A stretch of 64,000 nt of DNA from Streptomyces vilmorinianum (lineage in GTDB: Bacteria; Actinomycetota; Actinomycetes; Streptomycetales; Streptomycetaceae). Positions 28,427 through 34,858 of the stretch are shown piece after piece. Where the stretch lies: NCBI RefSeq assembly GCF_005517195.1, contig NZ_CP040244.1, forward strand, positions 810,501-874,500, read 5' to 3'. Both the position numbers and the translations under genes were made by a program. The notes under the pieces are model-generated. The model had not been told where the DNA came from, made no database searches, and worked only from the letters and a program-made list of their open reading frames with translations. The number at the start of each line of letters is the position of its first letter. Position 1 is the first letter of the stretch.

Positions 28427-28547
28427 AGCACTGTCTCCTCAGACGTGTTCTCTGGCCGCGAATCCCGCGCTCCCGTGCGCGTGTGCGAGCCAGCCGAATT
28501 TGTGTGCACGTATCACGGTACGCCGAGTTCGACGTACCCGTTTCCGG

Positions 28548-29996
28548 TCAGCTTTCCCCGGCGGGCCCCTCCGTGACCGCCTGAGCGGCCTGCGCGGCAG
28601 CGCTTCCGGGCCGCTTCCGGGCCACCCAACCCTCGATATTCCGCTGCTGGCCCCGGGCGACGGCGAGCGAACCGGCCGGTACGTCCTTGGTGATGACGGA
28701 CCCGGCGGCGGTGTACGCACCGTCCCCGATGGTGATGGGTGCCACAAACATGTTGTCCGACCCGGTCCGGCAGTGCGACCCGATCGTGGTGTGGTGCTTG
28801 GCCTCGCCGTCGTAGTTCACGAAGACGCTCGCGGCGCCGATGTTCGTGTACTCGCCGATCGTGGCGTCGCCCACGTAGGAGAGGTGCGGGACCTTCGTGC
28901 CCTCGCCGATGGTCGCGTTCTTCATCTCCACGTACGTGCCCGCCTTGGCCTTCAGACCGAGGTTCGTGCCCGGACGGAGGTACGCGAACGGCCCCACGGA
29001 GGCGCTCTCGCCGATCACGGCGGAGTCGGCGACCGTGTTGTCCACCCGGGCGCCCTTGCCGACCGTGGTGTCCTTCAGGCGCGTGTTCGGGCCGACCTCG
29101 GCGTCCTCGCCGATGTGGGTGGCGCCGAGCAGCTGCGTACCGGGGTGGATGACGGCGTCCGGCTCGAAGGTCACCGTGACGTCGACGAGGACGGAGGACG
29201 GGTCGACGACCGTGACACCGGCCGTCATGGCCCGCTCGAGCAGACGCTGGTTGAGCAGGGTGCGGGCCTCGGCGAGCTGGATCCGGTTGTTGATCCCGAG
29301 GATCTCGCGGTGGTCGCCGGCGACCGATGCGCCGACCCGGTGACCGGCCTCGCGCAGGATGGACAGCACGTCGGTGAGGTACTCCTCGCCCTGGCTGTTG
29401 TCCGTGCGCACCTTGCCGAGCGCGTCGGCGAGCAGCCGGCCGTCGAAGGCGAAGACGCCGGAGTTGATCTCCCGGATCGCCCACTGCTCGTCCGTCGCGT
29501 CCTTGTGCTCGACGATCGCGGTGACGGCGCCGGTGGCGGCGTCGCGCACGATCCGCCCGTAGCCGGTGGAGTCCGGGACCTCGGCGGTCAGCACGGTGAC
29601 GGCGTTGCCGTCGGCCGCGTGGGTGGCGGCCAGGGCCTTGAGGGTCTCCCCGGAGAGCAGGGGCGTGTCGCCACAGACGACGACGACCGTGCCGTCGGGC
29701 GCCTGACCGAGCTCCTCGAGCCCCATGCGGACCGCGTGACCGGTGCCGTTCTGCTCGTGCTGCACGGCGGTACGGGTGCCGGCGTAGTGCGCGTCCAGAT
29801 GCGCGGTGACCTGCTCACGGGCGTGCCCGACGATCACGACGAGCTGCTCGGGCTCCAGCTCGCGCGCGGCGGACACGACGTGCCCGACGAGGGAGCGTCC
29901 GGCGATTTCGTGCAGGACCTTGGGGGTCTTCGACTTCATGCGGGTGCCCTCACCCGCTGCGAGGACGACGACGGCGGCCGGGCGGTTGGCGCTCAC
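28548..29996 (-). CDS. glmU: Bifunctional GlcNAc-1-P uridylyltransferase / GlcN-1-P acetyltransferase
   Basis: A 482-residue essential enzyme that makes UDP-GlcNAc for peptidoglycan. The N-terminal nucleotidyltransferase domain has LAAGEGTRMKSKTPKVL and the uridine-binding NGTGHAV and VVVCGDTPLL motifs. From about residue 260 the chain is a left-handed beta-helix with hexapeptide repeats and the acetyltransferase site. The frame is open upstream to 30899, which is an artefact: GTG 29996 (SANRPAAVVVLAAG) is preceded by AAGGG seven bases upstream and gives the normal length. It is followed by prs and preceded by tRNA-Gln. The Ala/Gly C-terminal extension is ordinary for actinobacteria. Confidence 0.96.
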   Translation of the reverse strand: MSANRPAAVVVLAAGEGTRMKSKTPKVLHEIAGRSLVGHVVSAARELEPEQLVVIVGHAREQVTAHLDAHYAGTRTAVQHEQNGTGHAVRMGLEELGQAPDGTVVVVCGDTPLLSGETLKALAATHAADGNAVTVLTAEVPDSTGYGRIVRDAATGAVTAIVEHKDATDEQWAIREINSGVFAFDGRLLADALGKVRTDNSQGEEYLTDVLSILREAGHRVGASVAGDHREILGINNRIQLAEARTLLNQRLLERAMTAGVTVVDPSSVLVDVTVTFEPDAVIHPGTQLLGATHIGEDAEVGPNTRLKDTTVGKGARVDNTVADSAVIGESASVGPFAYLRPGTNLGLKAKAGTYVEMKNATIGEGTKVPHLSYVGDATIGEYTNIGAASVFVNYDGEAKHHTTIGSHCRTGSDNMFVAPITIGDGAYTAAGSVITKDVPAGSLAVARGQQRNIEGWVARKRPGSAAAQAAQAVTEGPAGES

Positions 29997-30066
29997 GGGA
30001 ATGCCCTTCGGCTTCGGGTGGTGGACATCCGCAGGATACCGGGGGGTCCAGGTCCGGAAATGAGTG

Positions 30067-30094
30067 CGGGTCCCGACCGAGTGGTCGGGACCCG
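30067..30094 (-). terminator. Terminator after tRNA-Gln
   Basis: Perfect 12-bp stem (30067-30078 with 30083-30094), 4-base loop, 16 bases downstream of the tRNA 3' end on the minus strand. It separates the tRNA from glmU. Confidence 0.7.
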
Positions 30095-30109
30095 AACTGA
30101 GCATGGCCG

Positions 30110-30180
30110 CTCCCGGGGGAGGACTCGAACCCCCATGATCAGAGCCAAAATCTGACGTCTTGCCCTTAGACGACCCGGGA
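30110..30180 (-). tRNA. tRNA-Gln (anticodon UUG)
   Basis: Read on the minus strand, the cloverleaf folds fully. The acceptor stem is TCCCGGG/CCCGGGA, the D-arm GTCT-AAGGGCA-AGAC, and the anticodon arm TCAGA-TTTTGGC-TCTGA with anticodon TTG. A 4-base variable loop and the T-arm GGGGG-TTCGAGT-CCTCC (one G-T pair) complete it. CCA is not encoded. It decodes CAA, rare in this genome, and CAG by wobble. The 5' end lies 7 bases after the stop of the gene at 30188, so it is probably cut out of a longer transcript. Confidence 0.93.
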
Positions 30181-30187
30181 TGGACCG

Positions 30188-31060
30188 CTATGTCCGATTC
30201 TTGGGAACCGGTGCGGATGCCGCCCCTACTATGCCGTACCAGGCCCCCTCGATGCGACGGTACAGATCGGCGCTTTGGCGAATGTGGATCACAAGGCATC
30301 CGTGGTACTCGTCGCCCACGTTCTTGCGGACGGTCTTGGGGTTGTGGCGTTTGAGGGTCGTCTTGCCAAAGCTCTCGATGTCGGCGCCGACGATCTCGGC
30401 CCAGTGCCGCTCGGCCGCCGCGGCGTCGGCGCTCTCGTGGATCATGACGTGGTAGGTGTGCCGCGCCCTCTCGACGCCGAGAAGGTCGAGCCACGCGACG
30501 AAGATCTGGATCATGCCTGGGTCGCTGTTGACGAACGCCACCCTCTCGCGGCGGGCGTGGGGCTTGTCCTTGGTCCCCTCGGCCCAGTACAGGGCTACGC
30601 CCAGGAGGAACAGCTCGCGTTCCGACATCGCGCCGACCTCGCTCGCGGCTGCCTGCTTGGCTCGCCGGCGCTCCTCCTCGCGACGCTGGAGTGTGACCTC
30701 CCACCCCCGCCTGGCGATCGCCGACGCCTCCTCGCGGGTGCGCTTGCGCTCCGGTTTCGGGAGGTCGCGTACCCAGAGCGAGATCGAGCTCTTCGAGCAG
30801 CCAAGCTCCAGCTGGATCTGGTCGTACGTCCTGCCCTCCCGGCGGAGCTCGCGGGCTCGGTCCCGGAGGTCGTCCTTCGCGTTCGGGCGCTTGGTCCACT
30901 CCGGTGGGGGTTCCCCCTTCACCAGTCGGTGGAGGATGTCGTTGTTGCCGATCTTCAGGCGGTCTCGGATCTGGCGCAGGCTGAGGCCCTCGCGGCGTAA
31001 CGCGATCGCCTGCTCGCGCAGGATCTCGAAGTCCGCGTACTTGCTCGTGGCGGATGTCAT
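30188..31060 (-). CDS. Double-HTH protein with LAGLIDADG-like C-terminal domain
   Basis: A 290-residue protein. Two similar helix-turn-helix units lie at the N-terminus (EGLSLRQIRDRLKIGNNDIL at about residues 24-43 and GRTYDQIQLELGCSKSSISL at about 73-92). A basic helix (ERKRTREEASAIARR ... RREEERRRAK) follows, then a domain opening LLGVALYWAEGTK. That LG-(x)5-7-EG pattern resembles one LAGLIDADG helix of homing-endonuclease-like folds. The later HRLVKG and LKRHNPKTVRKNVGDEYHG stretches look like DNA-contact strands. The ORF has many in-frame upstream starts; ATG 31060 is chosen because the first HTH begins there. It ends 7 bases before tRNA-Gln. Either a site-specific nuclease or a regulator that has domesticated the fold (as WhiA did). 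The function is unknown to me. Confidence 0.72.
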   Translation of the reverse strand: MTSATSKYADFEILREQAIALRREGLSLRQIRDRLKIGNNDILHRLVKGEPPPEWTKRPNAKDDLRDRARELRREGRTYDQIQLELGCSKSSISLWVRDLPKPERKRTREEASAIARRGWEVTLQRREEERRRAKQAAASEVGAMSERELFLLGVALYWAEGTKDKPHARRERVAFVNSDPGMIQIFVAWLDLLGVERARHTYHVMIHESADAAAAERHWAEIVGADIESFGKTTLKRHNPKTVRKNVGDEYHGCLVIHIRQSADLYRRIEGAWYGIVGAASAPVPKNRT

Positions 31061-31215
31061 ACGAACACCATGCGTCCGGAATGCGGACATCCGGGTCGAA
31101 AACCTGGGCGATTCAGTAGTTCGAGGGACAGGTGTGTGTGCGTGGTTGACGCGCGTCATCCCCTCGTCGTGCGGTCGCCGGAAAATGACTCGCGCCCGCC
31201 CGTAGGCTGGTCGCC

Positions 31216-32562
31216 ATGACCACAATGGGGGCGCACCAGGACGAGGCGGCCACGGCTGCCGCCCGTGGCTGGTGGTGGTGGGGGAGACGGCGTAGTGCGG
31301 TGCTCGACGGCGGGCTGGCCGTCGTGTCGGCGCTCGAGTGCGGGCTGGAAGGGATCGGCTTCGCCGGGGACGCGGGGCTGCCGGTGCCCGTCGGGGTGCT
31401 GTTCGGGCTGATCGTCGGGTCCGTCCTGCTCGTGCGGCGCCGGTGGCCGATCGCCGTCGTCCTCGTCTCGATCGCCGTCACGCCCGCCGAGATGGGCTAC
31501 CTGATGGGGATCGTCGGGCTCTACACGCTCGCCGCCTCCGAGGTGCCCCGCCGGATCACGGCCGCGCTGGCCGGTATGTCGACGGTCGCCGTGTTCATCG
31601 TGACGGTGGTACGGCTCCGCCAGGACGTCGCCCAGGCCGACGTCGACCAGCAGGACTTCGACCCCAGCGGCTGGTACGTCCCCGTCGTCTCCCTCTTCAT
31701 GACCCTGGGGCTCAACGCGCCCCCCGTCCTCTTCGGCCTCTACATAGGGGCGCGGCGCCGGCTCATGGAGAGCCTGCGGGAGCGTGCCGACAGCCTGGAG
31801 CAGGAGCTGTCGCTGCTGGCCGACCGGGCCGAGCAGCGGGCCCAGTGGGCGCGGCAGGAGGAGCGGACGCGGATCGCGCGGGAGATGCACGACGTGGTCG
31901 CGCACCGGGTGTCGCTGATGGTGGTGCACGCGGCGGCGCTGCAGGCGGTCGCGTTGAAGGACCCGCAGAAGGCGGTGAAGAACGCGGCGCTGGTCGGCGA
32001 CATGGGCCGCCAGGCGCTGACGGAGCTGCGCGAGATGCTGGGCGTGCTGCGCGAGGACGCCGCCCCGTCTCCGGCGTCCTCGGTGTCCTCGGCGTCTCCG
32101 GTTCCGCTGGCCGCGGTCGGCCGGGCGGCGGCGGCCGCCGCCGAGGCCGCCTCGGAGGACGGGCCCTGCCTGGACGCTCTGGAGAAGCTGGTCGAGCAGT
32201 CCCGGCAGGCCGGCGTGGTCGTCGAGCTGACCGTGCTCGGCGAGGCGCGGGCGTACGCCGCGGAGGTCGAGCAGACCGCGTACCGGGTCGTCCAGGAGGC
32301 GCTGACCAACGTCCACAAGCACGCGGCCGGCGCGAAGGTCGTCGTCCGCCTCGCCCATCGGGAGGGCGAGGTCGCCATGCAGGTCGAGAACGGCCCCTCG
32401 GACGGGGCCGCCACCGACGCCCATCTTCCGAGCGGCGGCAACGGCCTGGTCGGCATGCGGGAGCGGGTGACGCGTCTGGGCGGCGTCTTCGTCTCGGGCC
32501 CGACGGACGCGGGCGGCTTCCGGGTGTCGGCGGTGCTGCCGGTGGGGGAGCGGGCGGCGTAG
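31216..32562 (+). CDS. Orphan NarL-group sensor histidine kinase
   Basis: A 448-residue membrane histidine kinase. Several hydrophobic helices (about residues 28-190) with little extracytoplasmic sequence form the sensor. A coiled coil (RRRLMESLRERADSLEQELSLL) leads to the HisKA_3 dimerisation domain with phospho-acceptor His225 in REMHDVVAHR. The HATPase_c domain has the N-box EALTNVHKHA and the G-boxes GNGLVGMRER and GGFRVSAVLP. No response regulator adjoins it, although this group is normally encoded with a NarL partner. The two orphan LuxR-type genes at 5.2 and 9.4 kb are far away. The small sensor suggests it reads membrane state or an intramembrane signal. Convergent with the SUKH-3 gene. 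Confidence 0.92.
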   Translation: MTTMGAHQDEAATAAARGWWWWGRRRSAVLDGGLAVVSALECGLEGIGFAGDAGLPVPVGVLFGLIVGSVLLVRRRWPIAVVLVSIAVTPAEMGYLMGIVGLYTLAASEVPRRITAALAGMSTVAVFIVTVVRLRQDVAQADVDQQDFDPSGWYVPVVSLFMTLGLNAPPVLFGLYIGARRRLMESLRERADSLEQELSLLADRAEQRAQWARQEERTRIAREMHDVVAHRVSLMVVHAAALQAVALKDPQKAVKNAALVGDMGRQALTELREMLGVLREDAAPSPASSVSSASPVPLAAVGRAAAAAAEAASEDGPCLDALEKLVEQSRQAGVVVELTVLGEARAYAAEVEQTAYRVVQEALTNVHKHAAGAKVVVRLAHREGEVAMQVENGPSDGAATDAHLPSGGNGLVGMRERVTRLGGVFVSGPTDAGGFRVSAVLPVGERAA

Positions 32563-32608
32563 CGGAGCCGGTGTCGTACGCGCGCCTACGAGAGTCCCGC
32601 CCCCGCGC

Positions 32609-33100
32609 TCAGCCCGTGACGAGCCGCGTCGGCTGCGCCCCCGTGATCAGTGTCGACAGCGCCGTGTCGATGTCGCGGCCCAGGAACCAGTCGCCCGTGT
32701 GGTCCAGGCTGTACACCCGGCCTTCCAGGTCGATCGCGAGGACCGCCTGGTGGTCCCCTTCCTCCCCGAGCGGGGAGATCTCGGTGTCCAGCGCGCGTCC
32801 CAGGTCGGCCAGTGTGCGGGCCAGGTGCAGGCCGGCCAGTGGGTCGAAGCGCAGCGGCGCCGGGGCGATCTGGCGGCCGGCGCCGGGTGACGTGACGCGC
32901 AGGCCGCCGAACTCGGCCCAGGCCTCCACCGCGGCCGGGAAGACGCTGTGCCGGTGGCCGCCCGGGGAGACGTGGGCGCGCAGTGCGTCGGCCCACTGCT
33001 CGGCGAGTTTGATGTCCCAGCGGCCCGGCTGCCACCCCGCCTCGCGGAGGGCGGCGTCGACGTTGACCGGGAAGCGGGTGGTGCTCAGATGGTCGGGCAT
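32609..33100 (-). CDS. SUKH-3 family immunity-like protein
   Basis: A 163-residue soluble protein matching the SUKH-3 branch of the SMI1/KNR4-like superfamily. It has the N-terminal aromatic/Trp pattern (REAGWQPGRWDIKLAEQWADAL), the core EAWAEFGGLRV, FDPLAGLHLA, and the C-terminal RVYSLDHTGDWFLGRDIDTAL. SUKH proteins bind and neutralise nuclease or deaminase toxins in polymorphic toxin systems. It follows the deaminase gene by only 10 bases on the same strand, the usual toxin-immunity order, so it is the likely partner of that deaminase. It has no signal peptide. The family call is from motif memory; no search was possible. Confidence 0.82.
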   Translation of the reverse strand: MPDHLSTTRFPVNVDAALREAGWQPGRWDIKLAEQWADALRAHVSPGGHRHSVFPAAVEAWAEFGGLRVTSPGAGRQIAPAPLRFDPLAGLHLARTLADLGRALDTEISPLGEEGDHQAVLAIDLEGRVYSLDHTGDWFLGRDIDTALSTLITGAQPTRLVTG

Positions 33101-33110
33101 GGAGGTGCGG

Positions 33111-33620
33111 TCAGCCGTTCTCGACAGTCGAGGTGGGGTCGACGGTGCGTACCCCGAAGTGGGCGAGCATCGCCGTACAGGAGCGGCAGGGCGCGGCGTA
33201 ACCGCCGTGCAGCGGGTCGCCGTCCTCGCGGATGCGGCGCGCGGTCAGTTTGGCGTTCTTGAGCGAGCGGCGGGCCTCGCTGTGGGTGAGCGGCTTGCGC
33301 TGGGCGCGCTTGGAGCGGCCGGTCTCGGTGGCGGTCAGATGGCGGGAGAGCAGGATCGCCTCGGGGCAGCGGCCCGTGAAGCGTTCGCGCTGCCCGCTGG
33401 TGAGGGTGTCCAGAAAGTCCTGGACGAGCGGATGCAGGGCGGGGGGCTGGTCGCCGCGGCCCGCGGTGCAGGTGAGGGTTTCGCCACGTACGGAGAGCGC
33501 GGCGCCGACGGTGGGCAGGATTCCGTCGCGGCGGAAGCGCAGTAACGGGGCGCGGGTGGATTCCGTGCTGCTCCAGTTGAGGCGTGGGTCACCCTGCGTG
33601 GGCGTCGGTGCGGCGTACAT
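33111..33620 (-). CDS. YwqJ-like cytidine-deaminase-fold protein
   Basis: A 169-residue protein with the zinc deaminase motif pair of the YwqJ type: Cys85-Pro-Glu87 (GRCPEAILLS) and Pro-Cys145-Arg-Ser-Cys148 (APCRSCTAML), followed by HFGV. Three Cys ligands plus the catalytic Glu form the expected active site for a nucleic acid or nucleotide deaminase. It stands alone, not as the C-terminal tip of a secreted toxin, and has no export signal. ATG 33620 is preferred (TTG 33644 would add 8 residues); AGGAGGGG lies 12-14 bases upstream, a long spacing. It is followed at once by a SUKH-3 gene and is divergent from two more SUKH-domain genes. The target could be DNA, RNA or free nucleotides; this cannot be told from sequence. 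Confidence 0.82.
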   Translation of the reverse strand: MYAAPTPTQGDPRLNWSSTESTRAPLLRFRRDGILPTVGAALSVRGETLTCTAGRGDQPPALHPLVQDFLDTLTSGQRERFTGRCPEAILLSRHLTATETGRSKRAQRKPLTHSEARRSLKNAKLTARRIREDGDPLHGGYAAPCRSCTAMLAHFGVRTVDPTSTVENG

Positions 33621-33751
33621 GGTGCGTGTCTTCCCCTCCTGCAATCCCCCGAGTTGCTGGAACAGACTGCCAAATGGGACGCCTCATGCGGAAGCGGGGT
33701 AGGTGAAACGTGCTGCGGCGTGTCGGAACTATCGCCGGTGCGTCATCCGCT

Positions 33752-33768
33752 CGTGACACTTGGTCACG
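33752..33768. promoter_or_regulatory. Possible operator between the divergent toxin-domain genes
   Basis: Perfect dyad CGTGAC-N5-GTCACG in the 244-base gap between the deaminase gene (minus) and the WHH/SUKH gene (plus). Its 17-bp size suits a dimeric repressor. No good promoter hexamers could be assigned on either side. Confidence 0.35.
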
Positions 33769-33864
33769 GTCTGTGGCCGTGGGCGGATCGGGCCGGGTCG
33801 CGGGCTTGTGGCAGCGCATAGGCTGTGCGGAATCAGCCAGCAGCCAGCGCAGGGGGCAACCGCC

Positions 33865-34851
33865 ATGACGACAGGTCGGCTCGGGCAGCACGCCGCGCCA
33901 CCGAACGCGGCTTACGCCGGGCAGGTCGTGCACTTCCCGGACCCGGTCCGCGCCTCCCGGCACCCCAGAGGGGTGAGGGTGGACGAACGGGGCTATCCGG
34001 ACTTCTCGCCGTACGCCCGTGCGGCGGCGGAGATCGCCGATCCACCCGAGGGCTTCGGCGTCGACGAGCTGCGTCTGACGGACTACGTGTCGGCGAACGC
34101 GGCGCTGGCCGCGACCGGCCACGAACTGTGGGACACCATCCCCGCCGTGGCCACTCCGCACGGCTGGACCTGGCACCACGTGGCGGGCGGCCGGCGGATG
34201 GAGCTCGTACCGGTCGAGGTGAAGGCCTTGTTGCGTCACCACGGCGGGGTCGCGACCGCGGCCGTCGACCAGGCCAAGCGGGGCACGCGTCCGCTGCAGG
34301 AGACCCGGCCGGTCCATTTCGGGCTGCCCAAGGGCCTGGTGTCGGTGACGGAGCAGCAACTCCTCGGTGTGGAGGAGGACCTGGGCTACCGGCTGCCGGA
34401 CGCGTACCGCTCCTTCCTGAAGGCGGCGGGCGGTTGCGCGCCGGTGGGCGCGGGTCTCGACGCGGAGCTCGGTCTTCTGGTGGACCAGCCGTTCTTCACG
34501 GTGCGCGAGGAGGCGGGGGTCAACGACCTCGTCTACGTCAACAAGTGTCTGCGTGACCATCTGACCAAGGACTACCTGGGCGTCGCGTTCGTGCAGGGCG
34601 GGATCCTGGCGGTGAAGGTGAAGGGCGACAGGATCGGTTCGGTGTGGTTCTGCGCGTACGACGACGCACGTGACCAGGACGGGTGGACGGTGAACGAGCG
34701 CGTGGAGCGGCTGTTGCTTCCGTGCGGCGAGGACTTCGACGTGTTCCTGCAGCGTCTCGCCGGCAATCCGCCGGAGCTGGAGACGGTGGCGAACCTGATG
34801 GTGGACGGCGGCTTCGCGCGCGCCGTGCCCGTGGTCCCGGTGGGGGAGTGA
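33865..34851 (+). CDS. WHH-type nuclease-like domain fused to SMI1/KNR4 (SUKH) domain
   Basis: A 328-residue cytoplasmic fusion. The N-terminal half ends in a pattern of the HNH/Endo VII superfamily with conserved WHH: Trp103-His104-His105 (WTWHHV), then GRRMELVPVEV and His125-His126-Gly-Gly. The first His of the usual LVPxxxH is Lys here, so activity may be altered. From about residue 159 a SUKH-1 (SMI1/KNR4) domain follows (VTEQQLLGVEEDLGYRLPDAYRSFLK in sequence order, then a GG turn, and the WTVNERVERLL and FDVFLQRLAG strands). Toxin-type and immunity-type modules are normally separate genes, so the single-chain join is notable. ATG 33865 has AGGGGG about 9 bases upstream. It is transcribed with the 945-residue gene 7 bases downstream. 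Confidence 0.82.
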   Translation: MTTGRLGQHAAPPNAAYAGQVVHFPDPVRASRHPRGVRVDERGYPDFSPYARAAAEIADPPEGFGVDELRLTDYVSANAALAATGHELWDTIPAVATPHGWTWHHVAGGRRMELVPVEVKALLRHHGGVATAAVDQAKRGTRPLQETRPVHFGLPKGLVSVTEQQLLGVEEDLGYRLPDAYRSFLKAAGGCAPVGAGLDAELGLLVDQPFFTVREEAGVNDLVYVNKCLRDHLTKDYLGVAFVQGGILAVKVKGDRIGSVWFCAYDDARDQDGWTVNERVERLLLPCGEDFDVFLQRLAGNPPELETVANLMVDGGFARAVPVVPVGE

Positions 34852-34858
34852 ACTGGCT

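Noticed and set aside
29997..30899. Upstream extension of the glmU frame through the tRNA and HTH gene
   Set aside because: It would cross a terminator and a tRNA; GTG 29996 has a ribosome site and gives normal length.
30061..31060. Integrated element at tRNA-Gln
   Set aside because: No integrase and no repeat of the tRNA 3' end was seen, and the neighbouring ORF lies on the 5' side of the tRNA, not the usual 3' attachment side.
31338..33545. Plus-strand frame of 735 codons across the kinase and SUKH-3/deaminase genes
   Set aside because: Out of frame with the kinase and antisense to two genes with clear motifs; Arg/Gly/Ala-rich shadow.
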